A program made the translations under genes and the position numbers. Source: Sporolactobacillus sp. CQH2019 (lineage in GTDB: Bacteria > Bacillota > Bacilli > Bacillales > Sporolactobacillaceae). Taken from it: a stretch of 64,000 nt of DNA. Positions within the stretch are counted from its first letter, which is position 1; each line of letters opens with the position of its first letter. Below are positions 36,921-46,308 of this stretch, piece after piece. The stretch is from contig NZ_JARAJZ010000011.1 of NCBI RefSeq assembly GCF_028765345.1, positions 62,001-126,000 of the forward strand, given 5' to 3'. The notes below the pieces were generated by a model that was not told the origin of the DNA, searched no databases, and saw nothing but the letters and a program-made list of their open reading frames with translations.

Positions 36921-37895
36921 TTGTCTCGACGACTGAATATAAAATCCGTCCTTGTTCTTGCAGGCGCTTTGATCATCATAGGTATTTTGACTTGGCAGGG
37001 CATTATTTACGGAGGAAATCCGCCGGATCCGTCGGAACAGCATATGAGTGAAACTGCGGGTATTGTCAATACAGGCATTCTTGTTTTTCGTGAGGGCCTG
37101 GAAGCAATCCTTGTACTCTCCGCGCTTACCGCAGGCCTGATGCGTACAAAACAAGTATTCTGGAAACCGATTGCTTTCGGATCCGGTGTCGGCTTTGCGG
37201 CTGTACTGACAACTTGGTTTGTTTTGGTCGGCATTATTTCGCTTGTTGCCGCGACGACATCGGAATATACTATTCAGGCTGCTACAGGATTATTAGCCAT
37301 TGCCGTACTTTTACTGGTCATGAACTGGTTTTTCCATAAAATTTACTGGACGGTCTGGATCGGCGCACACAATAAGAAAAAGAGTGAACTGATCAGATCT
37401 TCTTCTTCCAAGAGTGCGTCGGCTACATACATGGGCCTGGCAATGCTCGGCTTCTCAGCTATTTATCGTGAGGGATTTGAAGTGGACCTCTTTCTCCAGA
37501 CAATCCGCATGCAGGCAGGAGGAGAAATTGTTTTACTTGGTGCCATTGCCGGCCTTTTCCTGACGCTCATTGTCGCAGCGCTTACTTTCGTTGCTCAGCG
37601 AAAATTACCCTACAAAAAAATGCTGGTATTTACAGGTATTATGCTCGGCATGGTTTTGATCGTCATGGTCGGTGAGAATATACAGGAAATGCAGCAGGCC
37701 GGCTGGATCGGGACGACCGGTATCGGATTCTCACTTCCTTCCTGGTTAGGCATGTGGTTTGCCGTTTTCCCGAACTTCGAAGGGATTACCGCTCAGATTC
37801 TGGCTGCCTTCTTTGTGATTGCTTCTTATTTTGTCGCAGAATACATGCGGTCATGGAGGCCGCGGAAACAGGCCAGGCTTAATCAGGCCCATTAA
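36921..37895 (+). CDS. efeU: FTR1-family iron permease (EfeU-like)
   Basis: 324-aa membrane protein with about seven hydrophobic segments. Both iron-binding motifs are present: REGLE at 57-61 and REGFE at 183-187, the REXXE pair of Ftr1/EfeU. TTG 36921 has TAGGAGG eight bases upstream. Ferrous iron uptake is the family role; EfeO and EfeB partners are not adjacent. The strong Fur box makes iron-starvation control likely. The window therefore holds both an importer and an exporter-type pump for iron. Confidence 0.9.
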   Translation: MSRRLNIKSVLVLAGALIIIGILTWQGIIYGGNPPDPSEQHMSETAGIVNTGILVFREGLEAILVLSALTAGLMRTKQVFWKPIAFGSGVGFAAVLTTWFVLVGIISLVAATTSEYTIQAATGLLAIAVLLLVMNWFFHKIYWTVWIGAHNKKKSELIRSSSSKSASATYMGLAMLGFSAIYREGFEVDLFLQTIRMQAGGEIVLLGAIAGLFLTLIVAALTFVAQRKLPYKKMLVFTGIMLGMVLIVMVGENIQEMQQAGWIGTTGIGFSLPSWLGMWFAVFPNFEGITAQILAAFFVIASYFVAEYMRSWRPRKQARLNQAH

Positions 37896-38120
37896 TGCAT
37901 CGTCAGGAGTGCACAGTGCTTTTTCGTCCTGCTTTTTGATTGATTGTCAGCAGCGGGCGTACAGATTATCGCTTAGTGACCGGCTCGCCTCTGCTCAGCA
38001 GGCCTAAGCCTCCATGATCCTGCGGAAAAGGTAAAATTTGATTTTTAGGTTGAGGTTAATTCTCATAGATTGATAATTGATGGAAACAAAAAGGTGTCAT
38101 TCAAATGGCAGAATGACATC

Positions 38121-38168
38121 AAAAAAGAAGAACCGAAGAGGAATTTTCTACAAATTTCTCCGGTTCTT
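38121..38168 (-). terminator. Rho-independent terminator
   Basis: On the minus strand AAGAACCG..AAATTT pairs with its complement (AAATT..CGGTTCTT) and is followed by CTTTTTT. It lies 125 bp after the EIIA gene. The rest of the 37896-38293 gap shows no gene. Confidence 0.7.
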
Positions 38169-38293
38169 GAGTTTTAAAAGGCTTTTAAGGAAGCTTCTTT
38201 TGCAACAAAACAGGTTCACACTATCAAATTGGCCATTTTATGTTCAAATTTTCAATAATCGATATAGATGGCCAACCCGAAGCTTAGTTAATT

Positions 38294-38788
38294 TTACTGA
38301 ACGGCAGCCGCTTTGCCAATGACCGCGCCGTTTTCAACCATGCCTTTGGACGCATCGACTCTCAATTCTTTGAGTGCCTCGGAATTTGTAAAAACAATCA
38401 TGACCGTGTCTTCTTTTTTCGCCGCCCTGACTTGATCCAAATCCATGAAGGCCAATTTGTCGCCGCCCTTAACCGGCTGCCCCTCTTTAACAAAGACTTC
38501 AAAGGGAGCCCCCTTTAAATCAACCGTGTTAATGCCCAGGTGGACCAACACCTCGAGCCCGTTTTCCATTTTTATGCCGATGGCGTGTTTTGTCTCAAAG
38601 ACGGTCATGATCCTGCCGGAGACGGGACTTGCAATCGACCCATCAGCAGGTATGATGGCAAATCCATCTCCCATCATTTTAGATGAAAACACCGGATCAT
38701 TCACTTCTGCCAATTGGATGAGTCTTCCGCTGGCAGGAGCGTATATTTGATCATCCGCAACAGCCGTTTTACGAAAAAGTTTAAACAT
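38294..38788 (-). CDS. crr: PTS glucose-type EIIA (Crr-like)
   Basis: 164-aa phosphocarrier. Active-site His83 in EVLVHLGINTV and the assisting His68 in ETKHAIGIKMENG are both present; no EIIBC is fused. AGGAGA precedes ATG 38788 by eight bases. MurP-type transporters lack an EIIA domain and use a glucose-type EIIA, so its position just downstream of the mur genes is fitting. It is probably cytoplasmic and may also serve other sugars. Confidence 0.92.
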   Translation of the reverse strand: MFKLFRKTAVADDQIYAPASGRLIQLAEVNDPVFSSKMMGDGFAIIPADGSIASPVSGRIMTVFETKHAIGIKMENGLEVLVHLGINTVDLKGAPFEVFVKEGQPVKGGDKLAFMDLDQVRAAKKEDTVMIVFTNSEALKELRVDASKGMVENGAVIGKAAAVQ

Positions 38789-39040
38789 GAAGATATCTCC
38801 TATACTTTGCCGATTTTTCTGCAGAAAATGTGTTTCATCTGATTGGGGCCGGACCTTTTCTGAGGCCTGAATGTATCCCTATCCGGTTTATTTTACCCCG
38901 GCGTGCCTTTTTTTGCGATCATCCGTAAAAAGCCGATCTTCCCTCATCCGCTCGCTGCCGGAGATCGAAAGCTTCCTCCCCAACGATTATGCGGCACAGA
39001 ACCTGTATCAATGCCGCCCGCTTCTTAAAAAGTGAATGGA

Positions 39041-39901
39041 TCAGCTGTTTTCTTTATGAAAAAAAGTTTGAATATTAATTTTCGACTCTCTGAGCATATT
39101 CATGATTTTCTTGGAATGCCGATTCGCATAAGCGTAATACAAAACGTCAACCGTGAACAATTGTGATACCAAAGAAGTCGTCGCGGCACTTCTTAGCATG
39201 ACCGCTTCACCGCCGCTGTGAATAATAGGCAGATCCACCAGTTTGGCCAAAGTGCTGTTTCTGTTTTGCGAAATGCCGACCGTGCAGAATTTTTTTTGTT
39301 TAGCAATCTGTGTCAGTTTGACCGCTTCATTGGTTTCTCCTGAATTTGATATGGCGACAAACATGTTGCGGCCTTCAGCACTGATTAATGAAGAACTGAG
39401 CAAATGATGATCAAGCATATTCACAACGGGTTTGCCGATTCTGGAAAATTTCTGCATGAAATCTTCGGCAACGACGTGTGAAGCCCCCAGTCCATAAACA
39501 TAGATGGTTTTACATATATCAATCATTTCTGCCATTTTTTTGATGCTGTCTGTATCCAGATTATTGGATGTTTGCGAAATAGACTGATTGAACCGCAGGG
39601 CCAGTTTGTCTACGATCACCCGTTCATCCTCATCCGGTGTGATATCGGTGTACAGTCCTTCATTTACATCGGAAGCGTCGGCATACAGGCGGATTTTCAA
39701 TTGGGAAAAACCCGATAAGCCGATCGAGCGGCAAAAGCGCACCACTGTGGCCGGACTGACACCTGCTTTTTTCGCCAGTTCGCTCGTATTATCGCTGACG
39801 GTTTCCACCGAATGACGAAGAACATATTCGCCGATTTTTTTTTCTGTCTTGGAAAGTTCGTTTAATTTCGATTTGATTTGCAGAATAATATTTTCTTCCA
39901 C
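39041..39901 (-). CDS. murR: RpiR-family regulator of MurNAc use (MurR-like)
   Basis: 286-aa regulator: N-terminal RpiR helix-turn-helix (to about residue 77, AKKAGVSPATVVRFCRSIGL) and a C-terminal SIS domain (VYGLGASHVVAEDFMQKFSR..) that would bind a sugar phosphate such as MurNAc-6-P. Starts at GTG 39901, 18 bp after murP, in the order mupG-murQ, murP, murR known from staphylococci and Bacillus. Confidence 0.82.
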   Translation of the reverse strand: MEENIILQIKSKLNELSKTEKKIGEYVLRHSVETVSDNTSELAKKAGVSPATVVRFCRSIGLSGFSQLKIRLYADASDVNEGLYTDITPDEDERVIVDKLALRFNQSISQTSNNLDTDSIKKMAEMIDICKTIYVYGLGASHVVAEDFMQKFSRIGKPVVNMLDHHLLSSSLISAEGRNMFVAISNSGETNEAVKLTQIAKQKKFCTVGISQNRNSTLAKLVDLPIIHSGGEAVMLRSAATTSLVSQLFTVDVLYYAYANRHSKKIMNMLRESKINIQTFFHKENS

Positions 39902-39919
39902 AATGATCCATCCACTCGT

Positions 39920-41383
39920 TTACTTTGATTCTTCAATAGCATCCTTTGGAATGCCAAAGAAGTAAGTGACAACAAAACCGCCGACATACCCGGCCAGCAG
40001 ACCGATGACATAGCCCAGCCAGTGCCCGTTCGCAATAAGCGGGATTAAGGGAATGCCGCTCGGGCCGATGGCAATCGCGCCGATATTGCCGATGCCGCCG
40101 ACAACGGCACCGCCGATCCCGCCGCCGATGCACGCGGTGATGAACGGACGGCCGAGCGGCAGCGTAACCCCATAGATCAACGGTTCTCCGATCCCAAGGA
40201 TGCCGACCGGCAGAGCCCCTTTAATCAACTGAACCAGTTTTTTATTTTTTCTGCATCTGATCCATAATGCGAAAGCCGCTCCGACCTGACCGGCACCGGC
40301 CATCGCCAAAATAGGCAAAAGGGGCGTCGCACCGGTTTTATTAATCATTTCAATATGGATCGGAGTTAAAATCTGATGCAATCCGAACATGACCATCGGC
40401 AAGAATAAGAGACCTAATATAAACCCGGAGAAGGCACCGCCGACATGCAGCACCCAAGTAATCGATCCGACCAAGGCACTGGACACGACGCCCGCAACCG
40501 GCATGACAATGAAGATAGTAAAGAGTCCGACAACGAGCAGGGCAACGGTGGGCGTGACAATCATATCAATTGAATCGGGAATGATCTTGTGCAGTCTTTT
40601 TTCAATAATTGCCAATATCCACACTGCAAAAATAACACCAATAATGCCACCCTGTCCAGCCGTCAGGGCGTTGCCGTTAAAAATATTGATCAATGGGGCC
40701 TTCAGATCCATTCCTGTCAGCAGAACGGAGGCGCCGATAACCCCGCCCAGGCCCGGTGTTGCGCCGAATTCATTGGCGCTGTTTATGCCGACGTAAATAA
40801 CCAAAAATGAAAACAGTCCGTTTTTAATCACGTTTAATGTGGTGACGGTGCCCGCCCAGTTCTGCCCAATGCTGCCGGCAGTCATCAGGTTGGACAGGAT
40901 CGCTGCAATACCGGCAATCATACCGGCACCGACGAAGGCAGGAATCAGCGGAACAAATATATTTGAAATCGACTTTAATATCCTTTTAAAGGAAGAATTG
41001 TTATTATGTTTCGCTTTCTCGCGTGCTTTTACCTTTGCGGCGATCGCTTCTACCTGCTGACGGTCCGTTAATGCCGGCCCGTTCTCCGGCTGTCCGGCCG
41101 GATGATCGGGGAAGGGTTCTCCCAGCTTAACGCCTGCTTCGGCAACCATAATGTTGGCTACTTTATTGACAATGCCCGGGCCTAAAACAACTTGTAAAGT
41201 TTCATCCTCGACAATGCCCAAGACGCCGTCCACCGCTTTAAGGCCATCCATATCTACTTTATGATCATCCTGAATGGTCATGCGGACCCGCGTCATGCAG
41301 TGAATCAGCTTGGTGACATTATCGATACCGCCTACATTCGCATAGATTTGCCGGGCTAATCTTTGTTCTTTAGATTCCGCCAT
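39920..41383 (-). CDS. murP: PTS EIIBC for N-acetylmuramic acid or MurNAc-GlcNAc
   Basis: 487-aa transporter. The N-terminal EIIB domain has phospho-Cys29 ([11 protein letters not shown]); the EIIC domain from ~110 has about ten helices and the [16 protein letters not shown] signature. It has no EIIA. GAGGGGGAG precedes ATG 41383, and the gene starts 13 bp after the MurQ stop. Substrate assignment rests on the MupG-MurQ and MurR neighbours. Confidence 0.88.
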   Translation of the reverse strand: MAESKEQRLARQIYANVGGIDNVTKLIHCMTRVRMTIQDDHKVDMDGLKAVDGVLGIVEDETLQVVLGPGIVNKVANIMVAEAGVKLGEPFPDHPAGQPENGPALTDRQQVEAIAAKVKAREKAKHNNNSSFKRILKSISNIFVPLIPAFVGAGMIAGIAAILSNLMTAGSIGQNWAGTVTTLNVIKNGLFSFLVIYVGINSANEFGATPGLGGVIGASVLLTGMDLKAPLINIFNGNALTAGQGGIIGVIFAVWILAIIEKRLHKIIPDSIDMIVTPTVALLVVGLFTIFIVMPVAGVVSSALVGSITWVLHVGGAFSGFILGLLFLPMVMFGLHQILTPIHIEMINKTGATPLLPILAMAGAGQVGAAFALWIRCRKNKKLVQLIKGALPVGILGIGEPLIYGVTLPLGRPFITACIGGGIGGAVVGGIGNIGAIAIGPSGIPLIPLIANGHWLGYVIGLLAGYVGGFVVTYFFGIPKDAIEESK

Positions 41384-41396
41384 TTTGTTCTCCCCC

Positions 41397-43352
41397 TCAA
41401 ACGATTTTCCTGATGAAGCCCTTAGCTTTATTTAGTCTCTGCTCTGCTTCTTCTTTTGAAAGATCTGTCAGCACCATCACAATCGCCAGTTTAACGTTTT
41501 CATCGGCCGCGTGAAATGCTTGATCAGCCGTGGCATAATCGCACTCTGCGGCCTGCATAATAATCGATTTGGCCCGTTCCACCAGTTTTTCGTTTGTCGG
41601 TTTAACGTCAACCATTAGATTTTTATACACTTTGCCGATGCCGATCATTGCGGCCGTGGAAATCATATTTAAGACTAATTTTTGTGCGGTTCCGGATTTC
41701 AGCCGTGTCGATCCGGTTAAAACCTCAGGACCGACCGGTATCTCTATAGCCGTGTCCGCATGTTTGCTTATTTCGGCATTTTCATTGCAGGCAAGACTGG
41801 CCGTTGCCGCGCCGATCTGGCACGCGTAATCCAGAGCCCCGATCACGTACGGTGTCCTGCCGCTCGCAGCTATGCCGAGTACAGTATCTTTTTCCGTCAA
41901 ATGAATATTTTTCAAATCCTCCGCGCCCAAAATCGGAGAATCCTCTGCTCCCTCGACAGCTGCAGTCATCGCACGAGGGCCGCCGGCAATTAATCCCTGT
42001 ACCATGGAAGGATCCGCACTGAAAGTCGGCACACACTCAGCCGCATCCAGTATTCCCAGACGGCCGCTTGTCCCCGCACCGACATAGATCAAGTGCGCAC
42101 CGCTGTTAAAGGACTGTTCAGCCGCTTCAACGACCTGTTCAATTTGCGGCAAAGCCTTTCTTACACTCAAAGGAACGCTCTGATCTTCTTCGTTCATAAG
42201 GCGCAGTACATCAAGGGCCGATAAGGTGTCCAGGTTCATGGTGCTTTCGTTGCGCTGTTCGGTTGTAAGCTCTTCTAAATTCATGGTTCGTCCTCCTGGA
42301 ATGTCGGTTATCTTAAATTTTGTACCGGATTGTATCAATTCGAGAAGCGGAAGGTCGCTGTCAATGATCTGCCCGATGACATTGACCCTGATATCGGAAG
42401 GCAGTTCTTTCTTTACAATTTGCAGTTCGCCCTTATACCTCTTGTAAAGATTATTATCGATTGTGATGCTTCCTTTTCTTCTGAGCTCCGTATTTTCCGG
42501 CTGAATATCTTCATGTCTGTTCCTCATCCTCGACGTTTCGCTGCGTATGACATATTTGCCCGGATCTGTTCTGTTCCGATGTTCTCTGTACATGTACGGA
42601 TCCCATTTTTTACAGACAGAAGCGGCATGCAGAAGCAGGACGTTATGGTCAAGATACTCGCGGAATTGACCACGCGATACATTGGATAGATCCGGATCGC
42701 CGATATAGACACTGTCAACCTGATAATTGTTCATCAGCGACAATGCCGAAGCCAGCGGGCTCCGATGTCTGTGGATCTCTAAAGTAGGGAGCGTCTCATA
42801 AAGCGGCAGACGCAGCGCCCCGTCACCTGGTGCGAACGCGGTAATTTTAAAATGCCTGCTTTTCAGCCGGCGATTTTTTTCCAAGAACCATGTTTCATCC
42901 AGTCCTGTCTCGGGTCTCGGATAGTAATTATGCCAGGCTTCAATATTGTTAAAATCGGCATGGTATTGCACGAGCTGATGATAATCGTTTTCGGTTAATG
43001 TACTGGCATTTAAGCCGACGGTCAGACGGTTTGAAAGTCCGGCAATCGCTTTCCAGCTAATGCCGCCATCCATTCTCAAGCCATTGATTCCGCTTTCAAG
43101 GACATGCAGAGGATTATCGATTGAAAGACCGATATGCTTCAGCGCATCCCCGGAAATGTCGATCATCAGTTTTAAATCTCTTCTTTTTGCAATTTCCAAC
43201 AGATGGGTCAAACGATCAAGATATTTCGAAACATCGTCTTCCGGGATATGAAGGGAAGTAAAAATCCCCTTGAATCCACAATCAGCCATTTTGTGAATAT
43301 ACTTTTCTTTCTCTTGTGACCAGTCATTAAGATATACGGAAAAACCAAACAC
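41397..43352 (-). CDS. mupG-murQ: MupG-MurQ fusion: 6-phospho-muramidase plus MurNAc-6-P etherase
   Basis: 651-aa protein from GTG 43352 (GGGGGGTGAG upstream). Residues 1-356 are a DUF871/MupG TIM-barrel glycosidase ([10 protein letters not shown] start; GLRMDGG), which splits imported MurNAc-6-P-GlcNAc. Residues 357-651 are complete MurQ ([14 protein letters not shown] start; [32 protein letters not shown]), which cleaves the lactyl ether to give GlcNAc-6-P. In staphylococci these are two genes. Here no stop separates them, but AGGAGG lies seven bases before the internal MurQ ATG (42284), so free MurQ may also be made. The product then needs NagA, present at 51.3 kb. Confidence 0.9.
   Translation of the reverse strand: MFGFSVYLNDWSQEKEKYIHKMADCGFKGIFTSLHIPEDDVSKYLDRLTHLLEIAKRRDLKLMIDISGDALKHIGLSIDNPLHVLESGINGLRMDGGISWKAIAGLSNRLTVGLNASTLTENDYHQLVQYHADFNNIEAWHNYYPRPETGLDETWFLEKNRRLKSRHFKITAFAPGDGALRLPLYETLPTLEIHRHRSPLASALSLMNNYQVDSVYIGDPDLSNVSRGQFREYLDHNVLLLHAASVCKKWDPYMYREHRNRTDPGKYVIRSETSRMRNRHEDIQPENTELRRKGSITIDNNLYKRYKGELQIVKKELPSDIRVNVIGQIIDSDLPLLELIQSGTKFKITDIPGGRTMNLEELTTEQRNESTMNLDTLSALDVLRLMNEEDQSVPLSVRKALPQIEQVVEAAEQSFNSGAHLIYVGAGTSGRLGILDAAECVPTFSADPSMVQGLIAGGPRAMTAAVEGAEDSPILGAEDLKNIHLTEKDTVLGIAASGRTPYVIGALDYACQIGAATASLACNENAEISKHADTAIEIPVGPEVLTGSTRLKSGTAQKLVLNMISTAAMIGIGKVYKNLMVDVKPTNEKLVERAKSIIMQAAECDYATADQAFHAADENVKLAIVMVLTDLSKEEAEQRLNKAKGFIRKIV
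42284..42297 (-). promoter_or_regulatory. internal Shine-Dalgarno for MurQ within the fusion
   Basis: AGGAGG (42292-42297) with a 7-base spacer before in-frame ATG 42284. The sequence is read through as [11 protein letters not shown] in the fusion protein. Its ideal form suggests either recent loss of the mupG stop codon or continuing dual use. Confidence 0.7.
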
Positions 43353-43366
43353 ATTCTCACCCCCCT

Positions 43367-43380
43367 TTTAAGCGTTTTCA
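43367..43380 (-). promoter_or_regulatory. CcpA cre site before mupG-murQ
   Basis: TGAAAACGCTTAAA on the minus strand matches TGWNANCGNTNWCA at 13 of 14 positions, 15 bp before the GTG start. Expected to give carbon catabolite repression of MurNAc use. Confidence 0.65.
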
Positions 43381-43895
43381 TTATAGCATGTATGAAATAT
43401 AGTTTCAATAAAAAGATAATATTATATCATTTATAGAAATATGATTTCAAAAACAAATTGATACTGCTGCTCATTCAATACAAACCATTTAAAATGGTCC
43501 GCCCAGTTTCTTTTATCTCTTGAGATACTGAATTTCATGCAGCCTGATAAAAAATGATCCGTTTCATCGACCGTTGCGAATCACCGCGCCGGCTGAAACG
43601 GACTGGGAAAAACTTATTTGTCTGTCAAGTGCTGCTCTGCTTAATACAGATATTGTCTTTTTTAAGCCGTTTGATTGCGGAGGCTGCCGGATCGAACGAT
43701 TTTTTCGTTTCATTTATGATATCTGCAGAGCACGGCTCTCGCCGATCGCGGACACAGATCCAGACGGGGAACACCCCTTAAAAGATGTCTGGATACAGTA
43801 AAAACCAGCGCTTTTTTTAAGCGCCGGCCATAGAAATTTATCGTGTTAGGACAGATCGGCAAAAGACGTTCGGATTGTTGCTGTTCAGCAATTTT
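43381..43895. other. intergenic stretch with an unassigned reading frame
   Basis: A plus-strand frame at about 43574-43801 has protein-like content (AETDWEKLICLSSAALLN) but lacks RBS and start and ends in the ula terminator. I recognise no family; it may be a remnant. Confidence 0.25.
43800..43827 (-). terminator. Rho-independent terminator of the ula-type operon
   Basis: Minus strand: CCGGCGCTT, short A loop, AAGCGCTGG, then five T, 70 bp after the EIIC stop codon. Confidence 0.8.
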
Positions 43896-45257
43896 TTATT
43901 CTGCCGCTTTTTTTGAATCGTCTTTTATAAAGAAAGACCAGATAATAACGATAACCAGGAAGGAAAGGATTCCTATGGTGATGCCCAGCTGGCCAAGGTG
44001 CCCGATATTACCGAGGATGATGCCGCCGAACAAATAATCAGTATCGGCAAACGTCGAAGCCGCCAGTCTTAAGCTTCCCAGTACCGGGAGAATAAACAGA
44101 GGCAGCCAGCTGATGAGCAGGCTGTTAACAGCCGAGCCGATGACTGCCCCCCGACGGCCTCCGGTTGCGTTTCCGTAGATTCCCGATGCTGCGCCGCAGA
44201 AAAAGTGACCGACGACGCCCGGTATGATTACGACGGTCTTGAGAGCAATCATGACAAACATGCTCAAAGTCCCGACGATAAAGCTTACAAAAAAGCCGAT
44301 CAGAATGGCATTCTGCGCATAGGGAAAGATAATCGGCACATCCAGAGCAGGTTTGGCATTGGGCACGATTTTGGTAGCGATACCCTGAAAAGCCGGGATG
44401 ATTTCACCGAGGATCATCCGGACGCCTGCCAGGACAACATAGAATCCGGCGGCAAAAGTACCGGCCTGAGTGAGCGAATAAACAAGATAATTCGTGCCGG
44501 CGCTCAGTTTGGATTCAATAAACTGCGGACCCGTGACCAGCGCCAGTATCAGGTAAACGACACCCATAACTAAAGTGATGGAAACCGTTGAATCCCGGAG
44601 AAAACCAAGATTTTTAGGAAATTTGATGTTCTCTGTAGATTTGCTTGCATCACCGAACCATTTTCCTATTAAACCGGCTGTTGCATAGCCGATATTGCCC
44701 GTATGTCCCATCGCAACCTGATCGCTTTTCGTAATTTTTCTCATGAACGGCTGGCAAATGGCAGGCGTAACGGTCAACAATGTTCCTTCAAAAATTCCGC
44801 CGAGAATGATTGTCCAGGGATTAACCTTCATGCCGGTAGAAATGAGAACGACGGCTGTGAGACAGGACATATATAACATAGCCTGGCCCGTCAGGAAAAT
44901 ATACTTGAATTTTGTAAATCTGGCCAGCAGCACGTTAACGATCATACCGGCCAACATGATCAGGGCCGTCGGTGTGCCGTACTGCTGCAGGGCAATAGCA
45001 ACGACGGCTTCGTTCGAAGGAACGACGCCTTGAACGTGAAGAGCGAATTTAAACATGGCCGCAAATGGATTCAATGCATTCACAAGAATTCCCGCGCCGC
45101 CAACAAGCACCAAAAAACCAACAAATGTCTTAATCGTTCCTTCAACAATCTTCGTTGCCGGTTTTTTTTGAATCCATAATCCCAATAACGCAATTAATCC
45201 GACAAGCAGTGCAGGGGTACTCGCGATTGAAACAAAGAAATTCAGAATGGCCTGCAT
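43896..45257 (-). CDS. ulaA: PTS ascorbate-type EIIC (UlaA-like)
   Basis: 453-aa transporter with about eleven hydrophobic segments; GHTGNIGYATAGLIG and GIYGNATGGRRGAVIGS are typical UlaA/SgaT signatures. ATG 45257 follows AGGTGG; the listed alternative GTG 45269 is inside that RBS. With EIIB and EIIA upstream this makes a complete three-part system. No ula catabolic genes (ulaD, E, F, G) are present, so the sugar could be ascorbate or another pentitol or uronate. Confidence 0.85.
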   Translation of the reverse strand: MQAILNFFVSIASTPALLVGLIALLGLWIQKKPATKIVEGTIKTFVGFLVLVGGAGILVNALNPFAAMFKFALHVQGVVPSNEAVVAIALQQYGTPTALIMLAGMIVNVLLARFTKFKYIFLTGQAMLYMSCLTAVVLISTGMKVNPWTIILGGIFEGTLLTVTPAICQPFMRKITKSDQVAMGHTGNIGYATAGLIGKWFGDASKSTENIKFPKNLGFLRDSTVSITLVMGVVYLILALVTGPQFIESKLSAGTNYLVYSLTQAGTFAAGFYVVLAGVRMILGEIIPAFQGIATKIVPNAKPALDVPIIFPYAQNAILIGFFVSFIVGTLSMFVMIALKTVVIIPGVVGHFFCGAASGIYGNATGGRRGAVIGSAVNSLLISWLPLFILPVLGSLRLAASTFADTDYLFGGIILGNIGHLGQLGITIGILSFLVIVIIWSFFIKDDSKKAAE

Positions 45258-45285
45258 AGTATTCACCACCTATTTTTTTCATTCA

Positions 45286-45585
45286 TCAGGAATGTGGGAT
45301 GTTTTCTTTATCGAGTATCTCATTCACCTTTCCTCTGAGTTCCTCTTTGTCGATCAGGCTCTTGAGCAGATAAACCCGATCCTTGGGAAGGCCCGAAGCC
45401 CGATCTTCCAAGTCGCTGCCAAGGAAAAAATAATCGGCAGCCTGTTCGTTTAATCCGCCCGTATCAAAATGAACCACTTCAATATCGCCGGTATCTACAT
45501 TTTCTTCTTTTAAAACATTTTCGATATTCATCTGAACCATAAAACTGGAACCTAATCCGGATTGGCAAATCGCGGCAATTTTCAT
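45286..45585 (-). CDS. ulaB: PTS ascorbate-type EIIB
   Basis: 99-aa phosphocarrier with phospho-Cys7 in AAICQSGLGSSFM, the EIIB P-loop. ATG 45585 overlaps the EIIA stop in an ATGA, and EIIC follows 28 bp downstream. Confidence 0.88.
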   Translation of the reverse strand: MKIAAICQSGLGSSFMVQMNIENVLKEENVDTGDIEVVHFDTGGLNEQAADYFFLGSDLEDRASGLPKDRVYLLKSLIDKEELRGKVNEILDKENIPHS

Positions 45586-46034
45586 TTTTGGGCTTCCTCC
45601 TTAAATTGTTCAGCCATTTCAGCAACCGATGCGGCATTTTCAAGCTTCTGTACGTTATTTGAATCTTCGAGTAAAGTAAGCAGTTCTCTTAACGCCTGTA
45701 AGTGTTTCGTATTATCCACAGCTGCCAATACGAAAAACAGCTTAATGGGGTGATCCGCATTGACAAGATTAACAGCCGGTTCGACCTTCATGAGGGACAT
45801 ACCCATTTCATTGACCCCATTTTCAGGGCGGGCATGAGCAAGGGCAATATAGGGCCCGATATTAATGTACGGGCCATTTTTTTCAACCAATGAAATCATT
45901 GTCTGAACGTACGACTTCTCGATTTTGCCTGTGTCGAGCAATGGTTTGGCCGCTTCCTTAATAGCCTCGCGCCAATCAAGATGATGTGCACGCTGAATTT
46001 GGATGGTCCGTTCGGTTAAAAGGCTGGATAACAT
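45582..46034 (-). CDS. ulaC: PTS mannitol/ascorbate-type EIIA
   Basis: 150-aa EIIA with active-site His67 in YIALAHARPENGV. ATG 46034 with GGGAGGAG five bases upstream is preferred over 46079. First gene of the EIIA-EIIB-EIIC operon and divergent from the PRD regulator, which carries a homologous EIIA domain. Confidence 0.88.
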   Translation of the reverse strand: MLSSLLTERTIQIQRAHHLDWREAIKEAAKPLLDTGKIEKSYVQTMISLVEKNGPYINIGPYIALAHARPENGVNEMGMSLMKVEPAVNLVNADHPIKLFFVLAAVDNTKHLQALRELLTLLEDSNNVQKLENAASVAEMAEQFKEEAQK

Positions 46035-46084
46035 ATCTGCTCCTCCCTTCTCCTTTTTCGTTACAAGATGATCATACAAACTAC

Positions 46085-46098
46085 ATAGAACGCTTACA
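46085..46098. promoter_or_regulatory. candidate cre site before the ula-type operon
   Basis: ATAGAACGCTTACA matches the cre consensus at 12 of 14 positions; the two mismatches are the first two bases. It lies about 50 bp upstream of the EIIA start. Confidence 0.4.
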
Positions 46099-46308
46099 AG
46101 TAAAGCCGGTTCATTCAGATCAGTGCAAGTATTGAACCCCTTCGGTAAAAGAATTATTATTAATTTGAAAGTGTCTTTGTATGACCCTTCCTTTCGCCAG
46201 TGAATCGGAAATGTCCCGTCCCAGACCGGATCCTGTTTTTTAACCTCGGATGGGCGGATTCATGGCTCAATCGTATTCTTCCTTATGAAAGGTGCGGTGA
46301 CTTCCAAT

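Noticed and set aside
38056-38085. Fur-like TTGATAATTGAT sequence
   Set aside because: It lacks the second half-site and is not near a gene start in the right orientation.
42284-42300. Assembly error joining mupG and murQ
   Set aside because: Not excluded, but both frames are intact and in phase across the junction and no base run prone to error is present, so the fusion is reported as real.
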